Below, piece after piece: positions 53,493 to 64,000 of a stretch of DNA of 64,000 bases (its first letter is position 1; each line of letters begins with the position of its first letter). The DNA comes from Diaporthe sp. PMI_573 (Eukaryota > Ascomycota > Sordariomycetes > Diaporthales > Diaporthaceae), in NCBI GenBank assembly GCA_021399435.1, contig JAJTUP010000049.1:186001-250000 (forward strand), read 5' to 3'. Under the pieces are notes generated by a model. It searched no databases and was not told where the DNA came from. It was given only the letters and a program-made list of their open reading frames with translations. The position numbers were made by a program, and so were the translations under genes.

Positions 53493-55536
53493 CTTGGCTG
53501 GTAGTGCTCGATCTTGAGTCACAACGAGCTGAGTTCTCAAGTTTCGATTATATATAAGTATTGAAAAAACGTGAGGCTGTGGGTTCGCCTTTTCACGGAT
53601 GTACGTGCGTTCTTTGCCCGAGTCGATTGGTGTTGTGTAAGTCGGTTGCAGGTCTCAACAGTCGACCCTCGATAGCTGCAGGTTGGCGTTAAGACTTCAC
53701 CAAGGTCTGCTTTTCAAAACGGTCGATATAAAAGATATGTCTACAAAACCACCACTCATCTCACCCGTCATCAATCCAAGAAGGGCCACGGCCATCTTTA
53801 TATCAAACAACCTGCCAGCACAAAAAATCCACATCTCAGCCCGCTCAGCGATGACGCTGCCCGCCCTCCTTACCCGCGTGCAACAAAACAATGCCTTCCA
53901 CCATAAGCACCATAAGCAGGCCACCTACATCAAGCCTAGCCTAGCGTGCAACAACCAATCGCGTTGCACGCCCAGAATACGGTCGTGAACACAGCCTACG
54001 CCCGAATCGGTGCACGCAAGGATTTGAGGCCCATCCCATCAGCCACGGAAGCAACGCCGATCAATCAGCCCCGTCCAAACGTATTCCTCGCTTTTGAACC
54101 GACTGACTGGCACCCCCCGGCCGTTCCTCCGGCGCCGGTCGGAGCGTTAAATCACCAAATGAGACACTAACACTTTCAACACTCGGGAGGCCCGAACGCC
54201 CATCCATCCTGTGTATGCCTTGCTGGGAGCCTCTCCGCGCCGGTGCACCTCTAGCCTACTACTCTGAGGTTATTGGAGGCGGGATTAATTACAACCCAAG
54301 TCATGATGGCTCAGACACCGCCGCCGCCGTCTGTTGTCCATGCAATGACGATCTGGCAGGCAGGCACTGCTGCGGCAGGGGGTTTTCTGTCCCTCTTTCC
54401 AGTGATATGCAATGGGTGAGCGAGGTCATCGTGGTAAATATCGTCCAAGCACTGCGCCGGGGACAGGCAGGATCGCACGCATCAGGAATCCTCTGGTCCC
54501 CCGTCCTGTCGGTGGTATGCGATGCACGTGGTGAGCAAGGTCAACATGAGTTTGGCGGTGGTAATAACTACCTATTCCCCGAGTGTAAGATGTCGGATGA
54601 TGATCAACCAGGCACTGCTCAGATGCCAGCAGGGGTTTTCCCCGTCCCCTGCCAATGGGGTTTGCGAGCGGGATGAGCCATTATGAGTTCGGAGCTCGCT
54701 ACTGCTGCTCCTGCTCCTCGGGGTCGAAAGTGCCAGGCAGCGCCAAGCCGTTAATTGCTGACACTGACAGACAGCCACACTTTTAGATCGAAGAGACAAG
54801 CAAGTATGTAAGCATTCAAAGGCTATCGAAGGGTCCCCGAACGGCTACACGTAAGCACACACACATATCATCCATCAACACCATCACGACGCGAGAGTCA
54901 TGAAACTCATCAAGTCCAGTACGCAATGAAGGATGGAGAGAAAGAGAACCCTAAAAAATACGAGACCAGAAAAAAGACAAAGGGTAGAAAATAGTGGTTT
55001 TGGTATCTTCAGAAATCTAACTACCGTCTTTCTCACCTCCTCTCCTCTCCTTTTGGACCCCTTCGACCAAATGTTATCCATTCCATCCATCCAATGGTAC
55101 ACACCAGAGGAGGTCCTGGTGAATCCCATGTTCCTGTTTACTTTCTTTGCTTCTGTCTTCTTGTTCATCTTCCCTCTTGGAGGATTAGAGATATGCCAAA
55201 GCCACAAGCTCCTCGACGATTAACCCGAGCCGCAAGCCGTAGCGATCCACCTCACGGCTTGCCTCCCCTCGCCTCGCAGGCCCCGTGGGCGATAATACCA
55301 CCCTTGATGATAATACCGTCGGTTTTTCCTCCTGTCGTCTCGGACCACTCGTCCGCGGAGCAGCACCCTATATCCATCCCGCCCTGTCAATCAGGCTCGA
55401 AAAAGGGGCCCCCGTAGCGTGCGACCGGGTCATGCTACAATCCCAACAGGGTAAACGCCACGGCCGAGCTGTTGGTCCTCGCCCTCCGCCCCGGGTCTGA
55501 CGCCGGCGCCGCGTTGGCGTGGCCCACCGTCAACCC
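53493..55536. other. Intergenic region with degenerate repeats
   Basis: The left end is the RTA1-like gene promoter. Near 54361-54670 three diverged copies of a roughly 80-120 bp unit are seen (shared pieces GGCACTGCT, GCAGGGG.TTTTC, GTATGC.ATG and GTGAGC.AGGTCA). No coding frame is supported. The right end is the Kap123 3' UTR. Confidence 0.4.
54361..54670. repeat. Three degenerate tandem units
   Basis: Units at about 54361-54440, 54450-54565 and 54609-54670 share blocks such as CAGGCACTGCT, a G-run followed by TTTTC, and ATGCRATG..GTGAGC. They differ by substitutions and indels, so the array is old. They are non-coding. Confidence 0.4.
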
Positions 55537-58500
55537 CTAGTTGAAGAAGGCCATGATCACCTGCTGCGCGTCGGGCGTGAACTGCTGGAGGAGCGGCGTC
55601 GGGTCCGTGTTGGTCGCCTGGAGGAGCACCTTTGTGGCGGTGCACACGCGGTTGGCCGTCTGCGACGTCAGGGTCTGTGACTCGAGGCCCTGTGCGATGT
55701 AGAGGAAGACCTTGTCGGGCTGTTGGCCGACGGCGGGATGTTGCCTAAAGGTTCGATGTTAGTGCTTTAAAATGGAGAAGAATGCCGTGAAGGACTCGGC
55801 CATGCAGTCCGTCCAACAGGTGTGGCAGCAACATGCCCCAAACCAACCGGGCTTTGGCGTGCAAACGGGACAAGACATGTACTTACTTGTCAATCAGTTC
55901 CGCCAGGTAAGCATATGCATATGGAGCAGCCTCCTCATCGTTTATTACTGGCAGGGTGTGAATCCACTGAGCAATAACCTCGTCTTGATTGGGAACGTGG
56001 CTCGCGTTGAAGTGCAGGATCTTGGCGATGGCCGCGCATGCGTTCTCGGTCGCGTAGACGTTGTCCTCGTTCCGCGCCTCGGGCACCTGCGTCGCCTGGA
56101 ACAGGGCCGGGACAGAACCGCCAAGGAACTGTGCCCATGCCTGTCCACCCTTCTGGGCCGCGACTCCAATACCGTACGCGGCGGCTTGACGGATGGCAGG
56201 TGATGCATCACGGCATCCCTCGATGAGCGGTGTCATGATGTAGTTGGCATAGTGGATGGACTCAGGACCACAGTACTCGAGCACGTCGTCCATGATGCAC
56301 AGACCCCACTGGCGTTGCGTGGGATCCCGCCCGTTGTTGAGGAAAGCCTCGTACGTCGACATGAGGCGCTCCCAGGGGCGCAGGAAAATCGACCCATGGT
56401 ACTTGAAAATGGAGTGGAACGCCTTGTTCATGTCTGACAACAGGGTCTGGTCGTCCTCGATGGCCATGAGCGTCTCTTCAGCCTCGTCTTCGACGTCTTC
56501 GGGGTTAGCGCCGTCGTTTTCCTCGAGGCGTTCCTGCACACGGTCCTTGTAGTCGTCCAGAGCGGTCTTGACCGATTCGATAAACTTGTCCATGTGCTGA
56601 GGAGTCAGACAATCCCTGCCCAGACACTCGACAGACTCGTAGAAGCACTGGTACATCTCCGCCAGGGTGTCAATAGCAGGTTCGGCGGTCAGCACCTCAA
56701 GGAGCTTGTCGACGGTGCCAGCCCACAGGCCACGGAGTTCGTTTGATGGGTTGCCGTAGGCCTTCTTGAACGAGTTCAGGAGCTGAGGAACCAACTTGGC
56801 CGACATGTACCTAACAGGGTCGTGGAAGAAGAAGGCGAGACCGGGAAGGGCGATCTTCTCCATCACTTCCGCAACGTAGGGCGCAAAGTTGCCCTCGAGA
56901 ACCTGGGCGTAGACAACAAGGAGCTCGATGGCCATGTGCTTGTCGTCCATGGTGCTGGTCTTGATGCCAATCATCTTGCCCTTGAGGGGTACAAGCTCCC
57001 AGCCGTCCTCCTGCTGCAGGGCCTCGACCTGCTCGTCGTCGTCCAGGAGCTGGATGTCGGCGTTGGCCTTGGCGAGCTCCAACAGCGGCGGCATGACGTT
57101 GGGCAGGAACGGCAGGAACTCGGTACCCATGACACGGCACATGCGGCCCCAGCAGTGCATCAGGTATTGTGCTTGCGGGTCGTCGGCGTCGGTGACGCTT
57201 GTCTGGATATGGGCCAGGATCTGTACCAGCTTCATGGCATCTCCGGCCAGGCGGTCCTTGCCGACAGCGAGGCCGATGAGTGTCGCACACTCCATAGCCT
57301 TGGCCTTCAGCAGGCGGGTGTCCTTGTCCATCGGCGATTGCAGGACGTTGAAGAGGAGCGGCATCAAGGAATCGTAGTACTTGCTGAACGCTGCCTCTGC
57401 GGCATCGGCGATAGTTGCGATGGTGGAGAGGGCCTGCTCCTGCACATATCTCTTGTCGTTCTGGAGCAGACGGAAGAGTGACGAAAGCAGGTCGTCCAGG
57501 TACGGCTCAAGAACGGACTTCTCGGCCTCCTCGCAGAAGTTGACCAGGGCAGCCGCGGCGTGAGACTTGACACGTGGTTCGGGCGAGTCGAGAACGGGAA
57601 CGATGGCCTTGAGGATGGCGTCGTAGTACTCCTTCTGCATGGTAGGCGCGAAATCGGTGCTCATCTGGCCGAGCGCATTGCATCCAGCCCACCGGACGCG
57701 GGGGTGGGGGTCCTTGAGGGCCGGCACGACCAGGTCGAGGACCTGTCGCAGCTCTCCTAGCATCTGCTCCCGGCAGCCTTCCGAGATGGCCGAGATGGCC
57801 ATCAGGGCAGCATGCTTATCCTTCCACGACATGGACTGCATCATGCGCGGCAGCCAGTTGAAGGTCGGCGCGAGGATCGTCAGGCCACCGAGCTTGTTAG
57901 CCAGGCGGTCCATGCACTGCTCACCCGCAACGTGGTTTTGGTCGCTCTCCTCTTGGTCAAGCTACGCGATGTTAGCAACATCCTAAAAGTCTCTCCTTTC
58001 TAATTTCACTCATTTCTCTCTCTCGGGATGGACGTACGTCGTCGGCGTCGAGCCAGTCCTGGACGTCCTCGTCCTCGCCCAGATCCGTCATCAGGCTCAG
58101 GCACTGTGTGATCATGTCATTGGTGAAGGAGCTGTCCTTCTTGCACATGGACGGCGCGTAGTCGGCAAACGTAGCCATGAGCTCCAACGCGTTCTGGCGG
58201 CAGATGTCGCTGAGCTCCTTGTCCTGGATGACGGATATGCTGAACTGGACCAGGTTGTGGAACAGGGGCTTGAACATCTTGGGGGCGGATTCGGCCAGGT
58301 CGATGAGGGCGACCAGAGCCTTGCTGAGATCCTCGGAGTCCTGGGACTCCTTGATGGGTATGAGGATGTTGAGGACCTCGGGGATGAGTGCGTAGTATTG
58401 TTGTTGGCTCTTCTTGTTCAGGCTTCTGAAGAAGGAGGCGAAGGCCTCCATGGCGGCGAGGCGGACCTGTAACTGGTATCAGCGCTGCCTCGTGTTATTG

Positions 58501-59168
58501 GAACCGCGACGCATGGACATACACCGACGGAGTCATCCTTGAAACCCTTAGTGAAGGCCTGTCCAACCGCCTCGTGGTGCTGCTTCTCGATAATGCCGGG
58601 AGTGGTGTTGAAGACGCGGAAGGCCGATTCCCGCTTGCCAGGGTCTTCTGCTATGCTCAGCTGGAAGAGCACGGTGAGCAGCTCTGGCCATGGCTCGCCT
58701 GTACCTAGTTTAGCAAATCCGGCGGGGAAACACACACAGGCGGCGCGACGGAGATAGACACGTACTCGTATCCGAATATTGCCTTCCGACCTCAGCAACG
58801 CTGTCGCTGATCTTGTTCCTGACCTGCTTATCGGGCTCGTTGACGAGGGTCTCGAGGAGTTTTTGCCTGACGACGAGGGCCTGCTCCTTGGCCAGGGAGA
58901 TGAAGACGTCGACGACCTGGCCCTGCTCGTTCTTGCGTGTCTTGGAGGCTATCCTCCTGAAGATGACGGCAGCGAAAGAGCGGACCTGGACATCCTGCGA
59001 CCCGGCAATGTGCTCAGCCAAGCCCATCAGCAGGACTTCTGGGCGCGTGCTGGTCCAGTTGTTGGCCAGGACCTCCTCAGCCTGAGAACGGACGGTGTTG
59101 TCGGGAGACTGGAGGGCCTGGATGAGCTGGCCCAGCTCGGCCGTGATCTCGGGAGGTAGCATAGACAT
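55537..59168 (-). CDS. kap123: Karyopherin Kap123 / importin-4, 1096 aa
   Basis: Five exons: 59168-58766, 58698-58523, 58466-58038, 57961-55887 and 55744-55537. The total of 1096 aa is close to yeast Kap123 (1113 aa). The N-terminus carries the importin-beta N-terminal region (QALQSPDNTVRSQAEEVLANN and VQVRSFAAVIFRRIASKT). HEAT repeats continue to the end (for example PRVRWAGCNALGQMSTDF and PRVKSHAAAALVNFCEEAE), with the acidic insertion NPEDVEDEAEETLMAIEDD typical of this family. Kap123/importin-4 imports ribosomal proteins and histones H3/H4 into the nucleus. The last exon is required: without it the protein would end at LIDK. No change in key regions is evident. Confidence 0.95.
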
Positions 59169-61943
59169 TGTCGGCGGTATATGGATCGAGGATCGAGGAG
59201 GGTTGTGCGCGGGGGCCGATGGCTAGGCAAGGCGCCGCAGCGCGCACGGCGGGGGAAAAAGGCTTTGAGTCGAGAGAGGGCGCGTGGGACGGTGAGGTCT
59301 TCTGGGCGCAGGGCGTTGGGGCTCAGGACGCGATTTGTCGTCGGCGGAAATGGAGGGTTGGTCGGCAAATTGGGGGGGAGGAAAAAGAAGGCGGTTTGTG
59401 TTGCGGTGGTTGCTGTGTTGACGATGAGTGGATTGCCCCGCGGTGGGACGAGACAAGAAATGGGGGACGGGGGGTGGATGTCCACAATCAGGTGGGTGGC
59501 CCGTGCAGAGAGGCAGGCGGGCAGGGCAGGACTGGGAAATATTTAAGAGGAGCAACAGATTGGACCACTGCTAATAAAAGAAGGCGGCGATGGCACGCAT
59601 TCAGCAAGTCAAGTCAAGGAAGGTATGGGAAATGGGAATGAGTAAAACTATCGTGAACAAACGGGGGAGTGGGAACACGGGTGGATTGGGAAATTTGTGT
59701 GTCTGGGAAACAAACAAGAGATAGCGTCGGCAGCCAGCCAGCAGTCCAGTTTAGTCCAGCCCAAGTCCAAGTTTGACGTGGCTGTGGAAGGGTTCCGCTC
59801 CAGTCCAACTGGGCACGGGTACTAGGGGGGTACTTCTGGCGTGTGCAGATACCACAGTGGCAGGAGCGGAGGGGGACAAGTTTGGGCGGGAGACGATGAC
59901 CATTGGTGAGTGAGGGTGGGTGCGACTGGGTTGGGTGGGTTCTTTTGGAGGGGCAGAGTGGCAGGTGTGGTGTGCATAAGGTTGTCACCCAGTATAATTA
60001 TGTAGTATCATTATGTAGATCAAGGATAAATTCTTTTCTCTTCTGTCCTCCTCTCTGGCAGTTATTCCCACTGCAGACTAAAATTGCAATGTATGACTTT
60101 GCAAACATTTGTACTAGCATGTGGCAAATTAATGTCACGTCCACGAGCAGCTTCGGCATGAAAACAGACAAAGAAGGCCTCATTACATGGCTGATGTCTA
60201 TAAATGGAGATTGGTAAGATGCACAGAGGGACCTGCAGGAGTAGGAATGCAACGGAATGGCCTCTATTCCTTCCTTACACAATATGGATGTACTCTCTCC
60301 TCCCTCGTCTGCTTCCGTCTCTGGGCGCAAATAAGCACAACCGCCGCATGCGATCATTTCGAGACGACTCGACCAAATGTTCTCCAGCGTCGTTCTCCCT
60401 TGGGATATGCACGCACACCCCTGCAGCCCTGGCAAGTTTTGCTGGTCTAGGGCCAAAAAATTATACATGCTATAGGCCCAGTATAGACTAAGAAAGAAAC
60501 TTAAAAAGCAGGGTCTCGCAACGGCACTAGTACTTACGGCAAGAACTGTTGGCGGATGGGATTCTTCTCGATCCGCATGAAGGGAGCGGTTTTAGGTAGG
60601 GATAAGCCATGTAACTTGGCTCGTCGCAGAGCATGGGCAGACGAATAGAGACTACTGGTGCTCCCAAACCCTCAGACCCTCAGTTCCCGCGTCCGACGTT
60701 GCTATGATCGAGCGCGAGGGCCTGTCGCTGATCTGCCTTGGCGACGACATGCGACGATCGAATCACTTGTGGCCCATACATTTTATTTAATTTTTATGGT
60801 CTCCTGCGTAGTACCTGCATCGTACCAGACAGTGTACCTCCTCCGTCCTGCCCGTCTCGCCTGGTTGATATTCGACCTTGTCATGGCCTTCTCATTGTAC
60901 GACAATCATTCACATTTGAATGTTGAGATGCGTTCTCCAAATACTCTAAATGGATACGTGTGATGGTTTACTCTTGATGTGTCGTCAGGGCACACACGGC
61001 TTGAGTCATATATCATGACGAACCATCTCGAGGGTCGATCGACCGTATTTGGGGGGGGGGTTTGGCCCCTCACCAAGACTCGGGACTATCAGACTATCGC
61101 GAGCTTGGGAGCTCTAGCAGCCCGTCCTAGTAGGTCTTTATGTCTTGTACGTTTACACAGTAGATCCACCGGCATGATCCCTTGGCCCCGTGGTCGAAGC
61201 TCCAGCTCTCTCCCTTTATTTCACTTTATTTCATCGGAGATTGGGGTTTAGCTGTGGGACTTTCCTTATCACAGCAACATCATATCCTGTCAAGCCTGTT
61301 TATCCATCACCAGCCTATCTATCACCAAGGAGAACAGACAGGCATACGAAGGCAGAGAGGGCAAGAGACGAGAGACGAGAGAGAGACATTTGCTAATCAA
61401 GCTTGTCCTACTGGCAGCTGGTAAGAAGAAGGGGGCGAGAAGGGTAGTCTAATGAGAAGAAAGAGAAGAGGGACCAAAAGAAAGAGAGAGGAAAAAAGTA
61501 CGGCAGCCCCTCTTCTGGCAGCTCGGTCAGAGCTCCGTCGTCACTTGTTTATCCCCCCGCCACAAACGGCCAATGAGCCTGGCTCGCCTGCACACATCGA
61601 CCCTCGATACTCCACCAAAAACCCCGGACACGAACCACCTCCACGAACCTGGCCTGTGTGTGCGTGTGTGTGCTGCTGCTGTTGACCTTGGCCTCACCTT
61701 CGCTGCCTTGTTGGACACGACCTCAGCACCTTGCATCTCCTGCCAAACTGCTGCTCGCTGCGCAACCTGTGCGACCTGTGCCACCACGCGATTCTGCGCG
61801 CCAGTCTCCTGATCTCTGATCTCACCTGTGCACGGCATTAAAACGCAGCAGCTTCGCCACGTCTGCCCCTCCCAGATAAGATAGTCACGACTCGAATCGA
61901 CTTCTACTTCTACATACACCATCTCCATCGATCGACCGTCAAG
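59169..61943. promoter_or_regulatory. Divergent intergenic region (Kap123 and Sds23)
   Basis: About 2.8 kb between two conserved genes. Tandem GGATCGAGGATCGAG lies near 59182-59196 upstream of Kap123. A run of about ten G lies near 61051. The last 500 bp before 61944 are CT/CA-rich and look like the leader of sds23. No gene is supported between. Confidence 0.45.
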
Positions 61944-63741
61944 ATGGACCAACAACAGCAACATGGCAAGCAGCCGTCGCCGGCGTCCTCGGGCACAGGC
62001 CTCGACAAGCTCGCCCACCCGAACCTCCACTCGACCTCGCCAGGCCAGCACCCGGGCCTCCCACAGCGATCGCCCTCCAGCTCCTCCCTGCACAAGTCCG
62101 TCCACTCGCACGCCCACCGCTCCAGCTTCGCCGAGAACCTGCGGAACCACCATGCGCCGCCCTCGCCCCGCACATCCCGCCACCCCTCCTTCACCCAGGC
62201 CGCCGTCCAGGAACTCATCAACCACCCGCCCTCCTCGCGCCAGCCCAACCCAAAGTTCGCAGGCCGCGACTGGCGCGAGGTCCAGGTCGGCGAGCTGGTC
62301 GCCCTCAACACCGACGAGGTCCGCTGGGTCGACATGGACAGCAGCGTCGAGGAGGCCACCATGGCCCTGGTCAAGGGCAACGCCGCCGGCAACTGCGTGC
62401 TGGTCAAGGACGGCCCCCAGGAGAAGGCCATCTCCACCTTCGACTACAGGGACCTCAACGCCTACCTGCTCGCCGTCGTCGGCCTGGCCAGCCCGGAGGA
62501 CGAGCACGTCGTCCTGTACGACACCATCGCCACCCGCGCCAGGGAGAGGGAGGCCATCCCGCTCAGGGACATACAGCCCATCTGCCGCCCCGAGCAGCTC
62601 CTGTCCCTGCCGCCAGAGACCTTCCTCCCGGGCGCCATCGAGGTCTTTGGGAGCGGTATCCACCGCATGCTGATCATGAGCGAGGAGGGCGTGGTTACTG
62701 GCATCCTGTCGCAGCTCAAGTTGCTCGAGTTCTTCTGGAACGAGGGCATCAACTTCCCCGTCATCGAGAGGCTGTACCCCGTGCTCATAAGAGACCTGCA
62801 GATCGGTTCCCAGCAGATCATCTCTATCAAGTAGGTTCGCTCCCATCGACAACTACCTGAGCATCCCAAAGCTAACAACTCCCCCCTTTCACAGCGCCGA
62901 CGCACCCCTCGCAGAAGCCCTGATGCTCATGTCCAACGAGGGCCTCACCTCGGTAGCCGTAATCGACAACGCCTCCAACGTGGTCGGCAACATCTCCAGC
63001 GCCGACGTGCGCCTGCTCACCTCCGCCGCCTCCCTCCCGCTCCTCCAGTCCACCTGCATGCACTTCATCACCATCATCCTCTCGGAGCGCGGCATGGAAA
63101 AGGGCCGCGACTCCGTCCCGGTGTTCTACGTCAACCCCTACCAGACCCTCGCCGCCACGGTCGCAAAGCTCGTCGCAACCCGCTCCCACAGGATGTGGGT
63201 CGTCGAGAGCGCGAGCCCCAGCCCCAGCGCGCCGGCGACGCCACTCCTGGGACCCGTGGGACAGAACACCAACGCCTGGAGCGGCGGCGGCAACGCGGCC
63301 GCCTTGCAGAGCACGAGCGGGCAGACCACCGCCGTGGCCGGCGCAGGCGCCGCGGCGGGCAACAGCAACAACAACAGCACGTCAGCGTCCCCCTCCGTCT
63401 CCGCCACAGCAATCAACACCGCCCAGGCCCAGAACAACCAGGCATCAGCGCCGCCCTCGCCCCTCCCCATGTCCTCGTCCGTCTTCTCGCCCACAGCGGG
63501 CGGCGCGCAGGTGGGCTCGTCCTCCATACCTGCGGCCGCCCTCCCCGGTGCGCATCTCTCGGGCCGCCTGACGGGGGTCATCTCGCTGACTGACATCCTG
63601 AACCTGTTCGCGCGGTCTTCGGGGCTCAACCCTGCCGACCCGGGCGAGCAGCGCGCCATGCGGAGACGGAGCTCTAGTGCCTCGGTTCGGCCGAGCTTGG
63701 ATGGGGAGAGGGGAAGGGGGAGCTTGGATTTTCGGAGGTGA
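61944..63741 (+). CDS. sds23: CBS-domain protein Sds23/Moc1, 577 aa
   Basis: Two exons: 61944-62830 and 62895-63741. The join (GTAGGT to ACAG) makes [21 protein letters not shown], continuous through a CBS motif. The N-terminus is disordered (Gln/Ser/Pro/His). The central part holds four CBS-type units in two pairs (around residues 110-180, 200-290, 295-350 and 360-400), with motifs such as [45 protein letters not shown] and RMWVVES. A Gly/Ser/Ala/Asn-rich tail includes one more CBS-like end ([14 protein letters not shown]). In yeast and fission yeast Sds23/Moc1 regulates PP2A-type phosphatases, growth under stress and cell-cycle progression. All core motifs are intact. Confidence 0.94.
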
Positions 63742-64000
63742 GGGAGTCGGATGGGGTGTTGGCAGTGGTTGAATCTGGGAATGGCAGATTGATTATGGTT
63801 CTTGTCTTGTCTTGCTCAGACAAGGCAGGGCAGGGCAGTGCACAGTGGCGTCCGGCCAGGCGAGGGCGGAACAGAATAAATCGAAGGTCAGATTGGGATG
63901 ACTTTTTGGTGTGGACGGACAAATGGGTGGATGGATCAATGCATATCGAAACGGCGTTTTCGGAGTCATCGCGATGGATCCAATGGCTTCATTTTTTCTT
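63742..64000. other. 3' flank of sds23
   Basis: Probably the sds23 3' UTR. A short repeat of TTGTCTTG lies near 63800. No other feature is seen to the right edge. Confidence 0.4.

Noticed and set aside
59182..59196. Tandem GATCGAG upstream of Kap123 as a light-response site
   Set aside because: Only two overlapping-like copies in a GC/GA-rich leader; nothing links Kap123 to light control.
61527..62852. 441-aa antisense frame over sds23
   Set aside because: It mirrors the codon structure of sds23 and covers its leader; no ATG-based gene logic or domain. An antisense shadow.

Overview
The window reads as nuclear DNA of a filamentous ascomycete (Pezizomycotina, probably a Sordariomycete). The reasons are short introns of about 50 to 110 nt with GTRNGT donors, CTAAC/CTAAT-like branch sites and YAG acceptors. 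There is also an intact WC-1 photoreceptor with LOV domain and GATA finger, together with HET-domain, RTA1-like, HsbA-like and Sds23 genes that are typical of such fungi. The genus cannot be told from the sequence. All gene models below were spliced by eye from frame continuity and splice signals.

Layout. 0-12 kb: a partial disordered-protein gene running off the left edge (-), a doubtful small ORF (-), an alpha/beta hydrolase (+), a very large NFX1-type zinc-finger helicase of 1990 aa (+), and a HET-domain protein (-). 12-19 kb: two tandem paralogs of a small basic two-helix membrane protein (-), each behind a recognisably duplicated promoter, then a two-exon gene of unknown function (-). 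20-29 kb: wc-1 (-) with a long leader, and a four-exon AAA ATPase (-). 30-39 kb: an O-methyltransferase (+), a decayed STAND/ankyrin-type gene (+), a secreted HsbA-like protein (-) and a small I66-like protease-inhibitor gene (+). 39-42 kb: two tandem, fast-diverging genes (-) that share a Cys/His core. 42-48 kb is gene-poor, with a possible relic at 42.4-43.7 kb. 48-64 kb: a disordered protein (-), an RTA1-like membrane protein (-), the karyopherin Kap123/importin-4 (-) and the CBS-domain protein Sds23/Moc1 (+).

How it fits together. There is no single operon-like cluster. Conserved housekeeping or regulatory genes (wc-1, Kap123, Sds23, the AAA ATPase, the NFX1 helicase) alternate with accessory, lineage-variable genes (HET, the tandem membrane paralogs, the Cys/His pair, the STAND-type relic, the O-methyltransferase, HsbA, the inhibitor). 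The accessory genes more often show a clear TATA box upstream.

The most unusual material is: the tandem membrane-protein paralogs with duplicated promoters carrying arrays of ATTCAC; the tandem Cys/His-core pair; a cluster of three GATCGA boxes and an ATGA-overlapping mini-uORF just upstream of wc-1; and a Cys-to-Ser change in the C-terminal RZ finger of the NFX1-type helicase. No tRNA, rRNA, CRISPR array or intact transposon was recognised.
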